Origin: Streptomyces violaceoruber
GTDB lineage: Bacteria; Actinomycetota; Actinomycetes; Streptomycetales; Streptomycetaceae
NCBI GenBank assembly: GCA_000720805.1
Contig: JODI01000019.1
Span: 59,330 to 123,329 of the forward strand
Length of the DNA stretch: 64,000 nucleotides
Reading direction: 5' to 3'
Made by a program: the position numbers and the translations under genes. This document shows, in pieces, positions 53,396 to 62,475 of the stretch (positions within the stretch are counted from its first letter, which is position 1; each line of letters begins with the position of its first letter). The notes under the pieces are model-generated. The model was not told the origin of the DNA, made no database searches, and saw only the letters and a list, made by a program, of their open reading frames with translations.

Positions 53396-53583
53396 GAAAC
53401 GATACTCGCGTCTCACTCTGTGAAACGCAAGTTCAATTTTCCGTGGAACACGCCACTCTGGAAGACACAGCGGCCCGCAGAACAAGGGGCCCGGCGGCGG
53501 ATGCCCGGACGCGGGGACGAGGGCGCCGCTTCCGCAAGATCTCTAGTTGGGCCGGCGCAGGATTGCCGGCCGGAGGGAAAGCG
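53396..53583. promoter_or_regulatory. ndgR-leuC divergent control region
   Basis: Two short palindromes lie here: TGAAACGCAAGTTCA (53421-53435, TGAA-N7-TTCA) and TTCCGTGGAA (53439-53448). A hairpin GGCCGGC/GCCGGCC (53550-53571) lies just before the leuC ribosome binding site. The first two are candidates for NdgR binding. Confidence 0.6.
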
Positions 53584-55014
53584 ATGGGTAGGACACTCGC
53601 GGAGAAGGTCTGGGGCGACCATGTCGTCCGGCACGCCGAGGGCGAGCCCGACCTCCTCTTCATCGATCTGCACCTGCTGCACGAGGTGACCAGCCCGCAG
53701 GCCTTCGACGGCCTGCGCAAGAGCGGTCGCCAGGTGCGGCGGCTCGACCTGACCATCGCCACCGAGGACCACAACACCCCGACCCTCGACATCGACAAGC
53801 CCATCGCCGACCCGGTCTCCCGGGTCCAGCTGGAGACGCTGCGCAAGAACTGCGCCGACTTCGGGGTGCGCCTGCACCCGCTGGGCGACGTCGAGCAGGG
53901 TGTCGTGCACGTCGTCGGCCCTCAGCTGGGTCTGACCCAGCCCGGCATGACCGTCGTCTGCGGCGACTCGCACACCTCCACGCACGGCGCCTTCGGCGCG
54001 CTGGCGTTCGGCATCGGCACCTCCCAGGTCGAGCACGTGCTGGCCACCCAGACACTGCCGCTGGCCCGCCCCAAGACCATGGCCATCACGGTCGACGGCG
54101 AACTGCCCGACGGCGTCACCGCCAAGGACCTGATCCTGGCGATCATCGCCCGGATCGGCACCGGCGGCGGCCAGGGTTACATCCTGGAGTACCGCGGCTC
54201 CGCCATCGAGAAGCTCTCGATGGAGGCCCGGATGACCATCTGCAACATGTCGATCGAGGCCGGCGCCCGCGCGGGCATGATCGCTCCCGACGAGACCACC
54301 TTCGAGTACCTCAAGGGCCGCCCGCACGCCCCCGAGGGTGCCGACTGGGACGCGGCCGTCGCGTACTGGAAGACGCTGAAGACGGACGACGACGCCGAGT
54401 TCGACGCCGAGGTCGTCATCGAGGCCGCCGAGCTGGCGCCGTTCGTCACCTGGGGCACCAACCCCGGCCAGGGCGCGCCGCTTTCGGCGAGTGTCCCCGA
54501 CCCTGCTTCGTACGATGACGCTTCGGAGCGCCACGCCGCCGAAAAGGCCCTGGAATACATGGGGTTGGAGGCCGGACAGCCGCTGCGCTCCATCAAGGTG
54601 GACACCGTCTTCGTAGGCTCGTGCACCAACGGCCGCATCGAGGACCTGCGTGCCGCCGCCGAACTCGTGAAGGGCCGCAAAGTCGCCGACGGCGTACGGA
54701 TGCTGGTCGTCCCGGGCTCCGCGCGGGTGGGTCTGCAGGCCGTCTCCGAGGGGCTGGACGTGGTCTTCAAGGAGGCCGGCGCCGAATGGCGGCACGCGGG
54801 CTGCTCGATGTGTCTGGGCATGAACCCGGACCAGCTGGCCCCGGGTGAGCGCTCCGCGTCCACCTCGAACCGCAACTTCGAGGGCCGGCAGGGCAAGGGC
54901 GGTCGTACGCACCTGGTGTCGCCGCAGGTCGCGGCCGCGACCGCGGTCCTGGGCCACCTGGCCTCCCCGGCCGACCTGTCCGACGCCGAGACCCGTACGC
55001 CCGCTGGAGTCTGA
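53584..55014 (+). CDS. leuC: 3-isopropylmalate dehydratase large subunit
   Basis: LeuC and LeuD form isopropylmalate isomerase, which converts 2- to 3-isopropylmalate in leucine synthesis. LeuC (476 residues) is of the aconitase family and carries the [4Fe-4S] cluster: Cys347 in [11 protein letters not shown], Cys407 and Cys410 in [10 protein letters not shown]. Also seen: [50 protein letters not shown] precedes the ATG. leuD follows after five bases. Probably controlled by the divergent NdgR. Confidence 0.97.
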   Translation: MGRTLAEKVWGDHVVRHAEGEPDLLFIDLHLLHEVTSPQAFDGLRKSGRQVRRLDLTIATEDHNTPTLDIDKPIADPVSRVQLETLRKNCADFGVRLHPLGDVEQGVVHVVGPQLGLTQPGMTVVCGDSHTSTHGAFGALAFGIGTSQVEHVLATQTLPLARPKTMAITVDGELPDGVTAKDLILAIIARIGTGGGQGYILEYRGSAIEKLSMEARMTICNMSIEAGARAGMIAPDETTFEYLKGRPHAPEGADWDAAVAYWKTLKTDDDAEFDAEVVIEAAELAPFVTWGTNPGQGAPLSASVPDPASYDDASERHAAEKALEYMGLEAGQPLRSIKVDTVFVGSCTNGRIEDLRAAAELVKGRKVADGVRMLVVPGSARVGLQAVSEGLDVVFKEAGAEWRHAGCSMCLGMNPDQLAPGERSASTSNRNFEGRQGKGGRTHLVSPQVAAATAVLGHLASPADLSDAETRTPAGV

Positions 55015-55019
55015 GAGTC

Positions 55020-55613
55020 ATGGAAGCATTCACCACGCACACCGGCCGGGCCGTCCCGCTGCGCCGCTCCAACGTCGACACCGACCAGATCATCCCTGCT
55101 CACTGGCTCAAGAAGGTCACGCGGGACGGATTCGAGGACGGGCTGTTCGAGGCCTGGCGCAAGGACCCGTCCTTCATCCTCAACCAGCCCGAGCGCAAGG
55201 GCGCGACCGTCCTGGTCGCCGGCCCCGACTTCGGCACCGGTTCCTCCCGTGAGCACGCCGTGTGGGCGCTGCAGAACTACGGCTTCAAGGCCGTGATCTC
55301 GTCCCGCTTCGCCGACATCTTCCGCGGCAACTCGCTCAAGAACGGCCTGCTCACGGTGGTTCTGGAGCAGAAGATCGTGGACGCGCTGCAGGAGCTCGCG
55401 GAGCAGGACCCCACGGCCGAGGTCACGGTCGACCTGGAGGCCCGCGAGGTGCGCGCCCAGGGCATCACCGCGCCCTTCGAGCTCGACGAGAACGCCCGTT
55501 GGCGGCTGCTGAACGGGCTGGACGACATCTCCATCACCCTGCAGAACGAGGCGGACATCGCCGCGTACGAGGCCAAGCGCCCGTCGTACAAGCCGCGGAC
55601 GCTCCCGGTCTGA
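55020..55613 (+). CDS. leuD: 3-isopropylmalate dehydratase small subunit
   Basis: LeuD (197 residues) is the swivelling small subunit that completes the active site. Seen: [40 protein letters not shown] (substrate-binding GSSREH loop), [18 protein letters not shown]. It is co-transcribed with leuC. No T-run terminator follows, but a perfect hairpin lies 112 bases downstream. Confidence 0.97.
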   Translation: MEAFTTHTGRAVPLRRSNVDTDQIIPAHWLKKVTRDGFEDGLFEAWRKDPSFILNQPERKGATVLVAGPDFGTGSSREHAVWALQNYGFKAVISSRFADIFRGNSLKNGLLTVVLEQKIVDALQELAEQDPTAEVTVDLEAREVRAQGITAPFELDENARWRLLNGLDDISITLQNEADIAAYEAKRPSYKPRTLPV

Positions 55614-55940
55614 TCCGGTGGCCGGCCGGACTCCCGGACCGCCTCCGGAGTCCCCGGGCCACCCCCGGAACACATCCGGGACCAACTGAACAGGTCGAGT
55701 TTCGGCCACCGCGACACCCCCGCCGTACCCCCGATCAGCCCGATCGGGGGTACAGCTGTGTCGGCACCCGAACGGCCCTGCGCACCGCTGGGGGCCGAGC
55801 CAACTTCCCACGTTAGAAGGGTTGTTGCCGGGGTACGCGTGCTGTGAAGCCGTGGCTCCCACATGTGCCGGGAAGGCCGTTTGAGGTGGCAGTTGCACCC
55901 TGAGCAGGCGACAACTCGCCCCAGATGGCACAATCTGTGC
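55614..55940. other. Gene-free stretch between leuD and the 76-residue gene
   Basis: No gene is seen in these 327 bases. They hold a perfect hairpin (55725-55753) and the promoter of the next gene; CACAAT (55929-55934) lies six bases before its ATG and could be a -10 box of a leaderless message. Confidence 0.6.
55725..55753 (+). terminator. Probable leuCD terminator
   Basis: Perfect 12-base stem GTACCCCCGATC / GATCGGGGGTAC with AGCCC loop. No T-run. Confidence 0.7.
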
Positions 55941-56171
55941 ATGGAACACGACGGCCAACTCCAGCTCTATGCGGCAGTCGCGGACCAACTCAAGGAAGCG
56001 CACGCAAGGGTGCGCGCACTGCAAGTCCCGGAGGGCGTACGGATGGCGCTGACCCGGAAGCTGCTGGTCATTACGGCCGCGGCCAAGCACGATCTCGCCG
56101 ATGCGGCAAGGCGTCTGGAGGGGTTCGTGGCGGACCTCGACGCGGGTCGAATCCCCGATGAGGAACGCTGA
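55941..56171 (+). CDS. Small helical protein, 76 residues, unknown
   Basis: The product begins MEHDGQLQLYAAVADQLKEA and has three probable amphipathic helices (through VRALQVPEGVRMALTRKLLV and ITAAAKHDLADAARRLEGFV). No family recognised by me; I recall a gene of this size between leuD and hupS (SCO5555) in S. coelicolor. Transcription may be leaderless from CACAAT six bases upstream. Codon use is typical. Confidence 0.82.
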   Translation: MEHDGQLQLYAAVADQLKEAHARVRALQVPEGVRMALTRKLLVITAAAKHDLADAARRLEGFVADLDAGRIPDEER

Positions 56172-56308
56172 ACAAGTCCAGAGCAGCCGAGTTCGTTGCG
56201 GCGCACGGGTGATAAGCCCGTTTCGTGTTTGATTTGCGGTATATATCTGCCTAACGTGCGAAAACGCTTGAACACTCTAGTTCTGGCAATGTCTCCGAAG
56301 GGGAAGAC

Positions 56309-56959
56309 GTGAACAAGGCGCAGCTCGTAGAAGCGATTGCCGACAAGCTGGGCGGTCGCCAGCAGGCCGCCGACGCCGTCGACGCGGTCCTGGACGCCAT
56401 CGTCCGCGCGACCGTCGCGGGGGACCGGGTCTCGGTCACCGGCTTCGGTTCGTTCGAGAAGGTCGACCGTCCCGCCCGTTACGCCCGCAACCCCCAGACC
56501 GGGGAGCGGGTTCGGGTCAAGAAGACCTCCGTTCCGCGCTTCCGCGCGGGCCAGGGCTTCAAGGACCTGGTCAGCGGCTCGAAGAAGCTCCCGAAGAACG
56601 ACGTCGCCGTCAAGAAGGCGCCCAAGGGCAGCCTGACCGGCGGGGCTTCCGCGACGGTCAAGAAGGCGGCCGCCAAGAAGGCCGCCCCGGCGAAGAGGGC
56701 GTCGGCCGCGGCGAAGAAGACCACCGCGCAGAAGACGACGGCCAAGAAGACCACGGCCACCGCGAAGAAGGCCCCGGCCAAGAAGGCGCCCGCCAAGAGC
56801 ACGGCGGCCGCCAAGTCCACCGCGGCGAAGAAGACCACCGCGAAGAAGGCCACGGCCACCAACGCGCCGGCGAAGAAGGCGACGGCCAAGAAGGCCCCCG
56901 CCAGGAAGTCGACGGCTCGCACCACCACCGCCAAGAAGGCCACCGCCCGCAAGAGGTAG
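56309..56959 (+). CDS. hupS: Nucleoid protein HupS (HU domain plus lysine-rich tail)
   Basis: HupS is the two-domain HU homolog of Streptomyces, which compacts spore DNA. The 216-residue protein has an HU fold (1-90: VNKAQLVEAIADKLGGRQQA, TGFGSFEKVDRPARYARNPQ with the DNA-inserting RNPQTGE arm) followed by about 120 residues of KKA/KKT-type repeats resembling histone H1 and mycobacterial HupB. AAGGGGAAGAC precedes the GTG. The upstream 56235-56280 is AT-rich (TATATATC), fitting a developmental promoter. A strong terminator follows. Confidence 0.95.
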   Translation: MNKAQLVEAIADKLGGRQQAADAVDAVLDAIVRATVAGDRVSVTGFGSFEKVDRPARYARNPQTGERVRVKKTSVPRFRAGQGFKDLVSGSKKLPKNDVAVKKAPKGSLTGGASATVKKAAAKKAAPAKRASAAAKKTTAQKTTAKKTTATAKKAPAKKAPAKSTAAAKSTAAKKTTAKKATATNAPAKKATAKKAPARKSTARTTTAKKATARKR

Positions 56960-56975
56960 GGCTACAGGGGCACTC

Positions 56976-57019
56976 ACACGCCGGGCCGGACTCCGCACGG
57001 AGCCCGGCCCGCGGCGTGT
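56976..57019 (+). terminator. Terminator after hupS
   Basis: ACACGCC and GGCGTGT close an outer stem; GGGCCGGACTCC / GGAGCCCGGCCC form the inner stem around GCAC with one mismatch. Confidence 0.85.
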
Positions 57020-57024
57020 CCGCT

Positions 57025-57175
57025 TCTGCGGAGCGTTGTCAGGGCGCGCATCGCAGAGCGTCCGCAGAGCGTTCTCAGAGCGCACACAGAGCGTCTTCAG
57101 GGCGTTCGCAGAGGATCTCCAGACCGGCTTCGGGCCGGCTTCACAACGCTCTTCAGAACGTCCTCAGAAGGTCTG
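57025..57175. repeat. Degenerate repeats built on CAGAGCGTTC
   Basis: GCAGAGCG-type units recur at 11-14 base spacing across 57025-57112 (for example at 57053, 57064, 57086), and the inverted form AACGCTCTTCAGAACG follows at 57145-57160. The stretch lies between the convergent hupS and a 67-residue gene. Confidence 0.65.
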
Positions 57176-57367
57176 CAGCGTCACCAGCGTGATCCGGCGG
57201 GTCTCGCCCTCGCCCTCCGTCTCGATGCGCACCCGTTGCCCAGGCCGCAGCAGCCTCAGGCCGCCCGCGTCGAACGCCGGCGCGTCGAAGGGCACCGGGG
57301 TGCCGTCGTCCAGCAGCACCTGTCCGCTGCGGCTGTCGGGGTCGTACGTGTATGCGGTGGCCTGCAT
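57164..57367 (-). CDS. Small beta-rich protein, 67 residues, cold-shock-like shape
   Basis: The product MQATAYTYDPDSRSGQVLLD continues DGTPVPFDAPAFDAGGLRLL, RPGQRVRIETEGEGETRRIT and LVTLQTF. The spacing of strands (GQVLLDDG...LRPGQRVRIE...RRITLVTL) resembles the OB-fold of cold-shock proteins, but the RNA-binding aromatic motifs are absent. A role in nucleic-acid binding is only a guess. Its gene is ten bases downstream of cofC on the same strand and is likely co-transcribed. Confidence 0.85.
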   Translation of the reverse strand: MQATAYTYDPDSRSGQVLLDDGTPVPFDAPAFDAGGLRLLRPGQRVRIETEGEGETRRITLVTLQTF

Positions 57368-57376
57368 GACGGCAGC

Positions 57377-58015
57377 CTACTGCCCGGGAATCAGCAGCCG
57401 CGCGGCCTGAGCCGCCGTGCGGGGACCCACCCCGAGGGCCAGCGCGGCCCGCAGGTCGGCGCCGGTGTCCACGTCCTGCCGTACCGAATCCACCGCGTCG
57501 AGGGTGAGTTCGACCGCTCCGGAGGCGCGATGGCGGGCCCGGGAATCCGTGCCGAAGGCCGGCCGCAATTGAGCGCCCTCCCGGGCGGCCAGCAGAGTGG
57601 TGCCGATTGCGGCGGCGTCCGGGAGAAAGGCCCGGGGGAATTCCGCGGCCGCGTCCAGCACCCGGGCCAATTCCAGGGGGCGTAGCGCCGGCAGATCGGC
57701 GTTCAGGGCCGCCACGGCGCTTTCCGGGCGCGTTGCCCGTACGGCGTCCGCCGCGTGCGCCAGAGCGGCGTTGAGGCCGCCGTGCGGCTCGTCGGAGACG
57801 ATATGGGCACCCAGCGCGCCCAGCTCACGGCCCGCCCAGGGGTCGTCCGTGACGACTGACACATCCTTCACGGCCGGGCAGGCCAGCGCGGCCGCCACGG
57901 TGTCCTGGGCGAAGGCGAGGGCGAGGCCCGGACGCAGCGCGTCGGCGGCGGTGTCCGAGAGCCTGCTCTTGGCCCGCGCCAGGGGTTTCACGGGTATGAC
58001 CAACGTCCACTGCAC
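57377..58015 (-). CDS. cofC: 2-phospho-L-lactate/phosphoenolpyruvate guanylyltransferase
   Basis: CofC (FbiD) activates phosphoenolpyruvate or 2-phospho-L-lactate with GTP, an early step of coenzyme F420 synthesis. The 212-residue protein has the nucleotidyltransferase start WTLVIPVKPLARAKSRL, the acidic ALNADLPALRPLELARVL site and a Gly-rich THRxxG-like FGTDSRARHRASGA loop. Substrate choice (PEP in actinobacteria by literature) is not evident from the sequence. GTG start at 58015 with GGACGGAG upstream. Divergent from the acyltransferase gene. Confidence 0.93.
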   Translation of the reverse strand: MQWTLVIPVKPLARAKSRLSDTAADALRPGLALAFAQDTVAAALACPAVKDVSVVTDDPWAGRELGALGAHIVSDEPHGGLNAALAHAADAVRATRPESAVAALNADLPALRPLELARVLDAAAEFPRAFLPDAAAIGTTLLAAREGAQLRPAFGTDSRARHRASGAVELTLDAVDSVRQDVDTGADLRAALALGVGPRTAAQAARLLIPGQ

Positions 58016-58167
58016 GAGCGCTCCGTCCCTGTCCTGTCGCGGCCATTGTTACTCAGCCGTCACCGGGCCTCCTGGCGGTCACGGAGTCGGGGCGTACGGT
58101 GTTCTCGACAGACCGGCGGCCTGGCGCGACACTTGTGCGGCCCCAGGCCCTAGAGGAAGGTGTCCGC

Positions 58168-59001
58168 GTGCCCCGCCGCAGAATCGGCTTCTGGTACCGC
58201 CTGGCAGCGGTGCTCTGCAAACCGCCGCTGGTGGTTCTGATCAAGCGGGACTGGCGCGGAATGGAACACATTCCGGCTGATGGCGGCTTTATCACCGCGG
58301 TGAACCATAATTCGCACATCGATCCCTTCGCGTACGCGCACTTTCAGTACAACACCGGCCGCGTTCCGCGATTCCTGGCGAAGAGCGGCCTTTTCGGGAA
58401 GGGATTCGTCGGCGCCGCGATGCGCGGTACCGGACAGATCCCCGTCTACCGCGAGAGCACGGACGCGCTGAGCGCCTTCCGGGCCGCCATCGCGGCCGTG
58501 GAGCGCGGTGAGTGCGTCGCCTTCTACCCCGAGGGCACCCTCACCCGCGACCCGAACGGCTGGCCCATGACCGCCAAGACCGGTGCCGCGCGCGTCGCCC
58601 TGCAGACCAAGTGCCCGGTGATTCCGGTCGCCCAGTGGGGCGCCAACAAGGTGCTGCCGCCGTACGCCAAGAAGCCCGACCTCTTTCCGCGCAAGACCCA
58701 CCAGGTCCTCGCCGGACCCCCGGTGGACCTGCGGCGTTTCTACGACAGGGAGATGACCCCGGAGCTCCTCAAGGAAGCGACCGAGGTCATCATGGCCGCC
58801 GTCACCCGCCAGCTGGAGGAGATCCGCGGCGAGAAGGCACCGGCCAGGCCCTACGACCCGCGCCGCGAGCGGATCGAGCAGCGGCGCCGGACCCGGGCGC
58901 AGACGCAGCCGGCCCAGCAGACCCAGCAGACACCGACCCAGCGGACACAGAGCCAGCAGCCCCAGACGCAGAGGAAGCAGGCAGAAGGGCAGGGCACGTG
59001 A
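58168..59001 (+). CDS. 1-acyl-sn-glycerol-3-phosphate acyltransferase (PlsC type)
   Basis: This 277-residue protein acylates lysophosphatidic acid for phospholipid synthesis. Seen: a membrane-near N-terminus (IGFWYRLAAVLCKPPLVVLI), the HX4D motif in AVNHNSHIDPFAYA, GQIPVYRE, and the FYPEGTLTRD motif. The last 45 residues are Gln/Thr/Pro-rich and likely disordered. GTG start at 58168 (PRRRIGFWYR) with AGAGGAAGG upstream. It overlaps gpsA by GTGA, and gpsA makes the glycerol-3-phosphate that feeds the same pathway. Confidence 0.92.
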   Translation: MPRRRIGFWYRLAAVLCKPPLVVLIKRDWRGMEHIPADGGFITAVNHNSHIDPFAYAHFQYNTGRVPRFLAKSGLFGKGFVGAAMRGTGQIPVYRESTDALSAFRAAIAAVERGECVAFYPEGTLTRDPNGWPMTAKTGAARVALQTKCPVIPVAQWGANKVLPPYAKKPDLFPRKTHQVLAGPPVDLRRFYDREMTPELLKEATEVIMAAVTRQLEEIRGEKAPARPYDPRRERIEQRRRTRAQTQPAQQTQQTPTQRTQSQQPQTQRKQAEGQGT

Positions 59002-60008
59002 GCAAGCCGGTCAAGGCGGCGGTCTTCAGCGCCGGTTCGTGGGGGACGGCGTTCGGCATGGTGCTCGCCGACGCGGGGTGCGAGGTCACTCTGTGGGCGC
59101 GCCGGGCACAGGTCGCGGAAGCGATCAACTCCTCCCGCACGAACCCCGACTACTTCCCCGGTGTCGAGCTGCCGGAGAACATGCGGGCCACCACGGACGC
59201 TGCCGAGGCCGCCGCCGACGCCGACTTCACGGTCCTGTCCGTCCCCTCCCAGACACTGCGCGCCAACCTCGCCGAATGGACGCCGCTGCTCGCGCCCGGC
59301 ACGGTCCTCGTGTCGCTGATGAAAGGCGTCGAACTCGGTTCCGCCATGCGGATGAGCGAGGTCGTCGAGGACGTCGCCAAGGTGCCCCAGAACCGCGTCG
59401 CCGTGGTCACCGGGCCCAACCTCGCCCGCGAGATCGCCGCCAGGATGCCGGCCGCCGCGGTGGTCGCCTGTACCGACGAGGATCTCGCCCAGCGGCTCCA
59501 GGCGGCCTGTCACACGCCGTACTTCCGCCCGTACACCAACACCGACGTCGTGGGCTGCGAACTCGGCGGCGCGGTCAAGAACGTCATCGGTCTGGCCGTC
59601 GGCATCGCGGACGGCATGGGACTCGGCGACAACGCCAAGGGCTCGCTCATCACGCGCGGGCTGGCGGAGACGACCCGGCTCGGCCTCGCGATGGGCGCCG
59701 ACCCGCTGACGTTCTCCGGACTCGCCGGGCTCGGCGACCTGGTGGCGACCTGCTCCTCGCCGCTGTCCCGCAACCACACCTTCGGCACCAACCTCGGCAA
59801 GGGCATGACCCTGCAGGAGACCATCGCGGTCACCCGGCAGACCGCCGAGGGCGTCAAGTCCTGTGAGTCCGTGCTGGATCTGGCCCGGCGGCACGGCGTC
59901 GACATGCCCATCACCGAGACGGTCGTGGGAATCGTGCACGAGGGCAAGCCTCCCGTGGTCGCTCTCAAGGAGCTGATGTCGCGCAGCGCGAAGCCGGAAC
60001 GACGCTGA
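58998..60008 (+). CDS. gpsA: Glycerol-3-phosphate dehydrogenase, NAD(P)+
   Basis: GpsA reduces dihydroxyacetone phosphate to sn-glycerol-3-phosphate. The 336-residue protein has the Rossmann motif AGSWGTAFGMVLADAG, VTGPNLAREIA, the catalytic Lys in GGAVKNVIGLAVG, and AGLGDLVATCSSPLSRNHTFG. The GTG start overlaps the acyltransferase stop by four bases, showing coupled expression of two phospholipid enzymes. ddlA follows after 69 bases. Confidence 0.96.
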   Translation: MSKPVKAAVFSAGSWGTAFGMVLADAGCEVTLWARRAQVAEAINSSRTNPDYFPGVELPENMRATTDAAEAAADADFTVLSVPSQTLRANLAEWTPLLAPGTVLVSLMKGVELGSAMRMSEVVEDVAKVPQNRVAVVTGPNLAREIAARMPAAAVVACTDEDLAQRLQAACHTPYFRPYTNTDVVGCELGGAVKNVIGLAVGIADGMGLGDNAKGSLITRGLAETTRLGLAMGADPLTFSGLAGLGDLVATCSSPLSRNHTFGTNLGKGMTLQETIAVTRQTAEGVKSCESVLDLARRHGVDMPITETVVGIVHEGKPPVVALKELMSRSAKPERR

Positions 60009-60077
60009 GCGACGCCGCTCGACGCCGCCGGGCGGACGCTGTCTCACGGCACTACCAACGGGTACTCTCATCGCGAT

Positions 60078-61235
60078 ATGAGCACCGATAACCTCCCTCA
60101 GAGCCCTGAGCAGCCGCCTCGTAAGCCGCGTGTGGCCGTCGTGTTCGGCGGACGCAGCTCCGAACACGGGATCTCCGTGGTCACCGCCGGAGCCGTCCTC
60201 AAGGCCATCGACCGGACGAAGTACGATGTCCTGCCGATCGGCATCACCCGGGACGGCCGGTGGGCGCTCACCGCCGACGAACCGGAGCGCATGGCGATCA
60301 CCGAACGCCGCACGCCCAGCGTCGAGGAGCTCGCCGAGTCGGGCGAGGGCGGCGTGGTGCTCCCCGTCGACCCCACCAACCGCGAAGTCGTCTACGGCGA
60401 GTCCGGATCGGTGCCCAAGGTGCTCGGCGAGATCGACGTCGTCTTCCCGGTGCTGCACGGCCCGTACGGCGAGGACGGCACCCTCCAGGGCATGCTGGAG
60501 CTGTCCGGCGTGCCGTACGTGGGTTCCGGTGTGCTCGCCTCCGCGGTCGGCCAGGACAAGGAGTACATGAAGCGGGTGTTCACCTCCTTCGGGCTCACGG
60601 TGGGCCCGTACGTGGTGATCCGGCCGCGTGAGTGGGAGCGCGACGAGCGGGCCGCCCGCAAGAAGATCGTCGACCTCGCCGGCGAGCACGGCTGGCCGCT
60701 GTTCGTGAAGCCCGCGCGCGCGGGTTCGTCGATCGGCATCACCAAGGTCGACGACCTGTCGGGGATGGACGAGGCGATCGCCGAGGCCCAGCGGCACGAC
60801 CCGAAGATCCTCGTGGAGGCGGCGCTGCGCGGCCGTGAGATCGAGTGCGGGGTGCTGGAGTTCGAGGACGGCCCGCGTGCCTCCGTCCCCGCGGAGATCC
60901 CGCCGCCGGACGCGCACGCGTACTACGACTTCGAGGCCAAGTACATCGACTCCACGCCCGGCCTCGTGCCGGCCCCGTTGACGCCCGAGGAGACGGCCGA
61001 GGTGCAGAAGCTCGCGGTGGACGCCTTCGAGGCGGCCTCCTGCGAGGGCCTGGTCCGCGCGGACTTCTTCCTCACGGAGGACGGCGAGTTCGTCATCAAC
61101 GAGATCAACACGATGCCCGGCTTCACGCCGATCTCGATGTACCCGCAGATGTGGCGGGCGAGCGGGGTCGAGTACGGCGAGCTGGTGGACCGCCTGATCC
61201 AGGCGGCCATGCGCCGCTCGACGGGCCTGCGCTGA
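60078..61235 (+). CDS. ddlA: D-alanine--D-alanine ligase
   Basis: DdlA joins two D-alanines with ATP for peptidoglycan precursors. The 385-residue protein has the N-terminal RVAVVFGGRSSEHGISVVTA, FPVLHGPYGEDGTLQGMLEL, ATP-grasp lysines in PLFVKPARAGSSIGI, and metal-binding VINEINTMPGFTPISMYPQM. It is the ordinary housekeeping form by neighbourhood; no vanHX-type resistance genes are near. A TIR-bounded element lies 36 bases past the stop. Confidence 0.95.
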   Translation: MSTDNLPQSPEQPPRKPRVAVVFGGRSSEHGISVVTAGAVLKAIDRTKYDVLPIGITRDGRWALTADEPERMAITERRTPSVEELAESGEGGVVLPVDPTNREVVYGESGSVPKVLGEIDVVFPVLHGPYGEDGTLQGMLELSGVPYVGSGVLASAVGQDKEYMKRVFTSFGLTVGPYVVIRPREWERDERAARKKIVDLAGEHGWPLFVKPARAGSSIGITKVDDLSGMDEAIAEAQRHDPKILVEAALRGREIECGVLEFEDGPRASVPAEIPPPDAHAYYDFEAKYIDSTPGLVPAPLTPEETAEVQKLAVDAFEAASCEGLVRADFFLTEDGEFVINEINTMPGFTPISMYPQMWRASGVEYGELVDRLIQAAMRRSTGLR

Positions 61236-61270
61236 CCCGGCGCGGCGCCTGGGCGCGGTTGAGCGCCCTG

Positions 61271-61490
61271 GGGCCTGTCCGGCGGATCAGGCCGGCGTCG
61301 TGGGGCCTGCCACGCCCGTCCGCGGTGTTGTCGTCGGCCACCGATTCCCCCACGCCCGGCTTCGCTCGAGCGGGGGACCGCCATCGCGTCGGCTTCCTCC
61401 GCGGCCTCGCCCCCGGACACACCCGGTCCCGCTCAGCCGCGCCGACGATTCAGCGCCGCCCACAGCCGGCCTGACCCGCCGGACGGGCCC
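61271..61490. mobile_element. MITE-like element with 26-bp terminal inverted repeats
   Basis: A 220-base non-coding element is bounded by GGGCCTGTCCGGCGGATCAG... (61271-61296) and its inverse (61465-61490); the arms agree at 24 of 26 positions. The ends resemble those of IS5-type elements that I recall in Streptomyces. The interior holds the hairpin TCCCCC...GGGGGA (61346-61377) around GCCCGGCTTCGCTCGAG, also a common Streptomyces repeat. No target duplication is clear. It has no transposase. Confidence 0.72.
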
Positions 61491-61508
61491 TAGTCGTGAT
61501 CAATACAC

Positions 61509-62015
61509 CTAGTCTGCGATCCCCTCGGGGATCGCCTTCTTGATCGCCGGTGCGAGATCTATCAGCACACCCGAACTGTCCCGCCCCTTCGGCACCGTCA
61601 CCTCGACGTACACCGTGCGGTTGGCCGTCGTGAAGCGGTACGCCCCGCCGCCCCGCTTCTCCATCAGCCAGTCGACGCCGTTCACCCCGCCGGCGACCGC
61701 GTCCGGGTCGTCTCCTTTCGCCACCGCCGGGTCGACCATCTTGGGCGGCTGGGTGACACCGCAGCGCAGTATGATCTCCGGGCCTCCCCAGCCCGCCGTC
61801 AACGCGGAGACGGGCTCGGGATCGTGGCGGCTCTCACCGTCCACCGCGGACGGCAGTACCTTGTCCAGATCCCGGCACAGCCGTGTCGCCTTCGCGTCCG
61901 GGCTGGGAACCGCCGCCGACGCGCTGTCGTCTGCTGAGGAGCAGCCCGCGATCGTGATCAACAGAGCGAACGCGGGCACGGCGAGGATGCGGCGCCGGTG
62001 GCGGAAGAACTTCAC
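61509..62015 (-). CDS. DUF3515 lipoprotein
   Basis: This 168-residue exported lipoprotein has a signal peptide with lipobox (RRILAVPAFALLITIAGCSS, Cys near residue 25) and the DUF3515 domain (LPSAVDGESRHDPEPVSALT, AGWGGPEIILRCGVTQP, GGVNGVDWLMEKRGGG). The function is unknown; the family sits beside thiL/ddl in many actinobacteria. GTG start at 62015. The 62036 gene lies 20 bases upstream in the same direction, so the two may be one unit. Confidence 0.9.
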   Translation of the reverse strand: MKFFRHRRRILAVPAFALLITIAGCSSADDSASAAVPSPDAKATRLCRDLDKVLPSAVDGESRHDPEPVSALTAGWGGPEIILRCGVTQPPKMVDPAVAKGDDPDAVAGGVNGVDWLMEKRGGGAYRFTTANRTVYVEVTVPKGRDSSGVLIDLAPAIKKAIPEGIAD

Positions 62016-62035
62016 CGGCCAAGGGTAGACGGGGG

Positions 62036-62269
62036 CTACAGATGGACCACCGGGCAGGTCAGGGTACGGGTGATGCCGTCCACCTGCTGGACCTTCGCGA
62101 CCACCATGCGGCCGAGATCGTCCACGGTGTCGGCCTGGGCGCGCACGATGACGTCGTACGGTCCTGTCACGTCCTCGGCCTGGATGACTCCAGGGATCTT
62201 GCTGATCGTCTCGGCGACGGTCGACGCCTTGCCGACCTCCGTCTGGATCAGGATGTACGCCTGTACCAC
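62036..62269 (-). CDS. Lrp/AsnC ligand-binding (RAM) domain protein
   Basis: This 77-residue protein is a stand-alone RAM domain of the Lrp/AsnC family without a DNA-binding part: VVQAYILIQTEVGKASTVAE, TISKIPGVIQAEDVTGPYDV, IVRAQADTVDDLGRMVV. Such proteins bind amino acids and form oligomers. The start GTG 62269 has TGGAGG four bases upstream, which decides against the longer open frame. Divergent from thiL. Confidence 0.93.
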   Translation of the reverse strand: MVQAYILIQTEVGKASTVAETISKIPGVIQAEDVTGPYDVIVRAQADTVDDLGRMVVAKVQQVDGITRTLTCPVVHL

Positions 62270-62475
62270 GGAACCTCCAGGGCGGCCACGAGGATCATGT
62301 GGGGAAAAGGAACGCCACGGTATCGCGTCGCCGCTCGCCACGGGGAGACCCGCGCGGGCCGCGACTCGCGCGCCGTAGTGCAGGCACGACAGAAGTTGAC
62401 GGTCACCTCGACCGTATCGAGGACACTGGTGACGCGCGAGCGGGCACGGACAGGGACAGAAGGGGCGTAAGGGCA

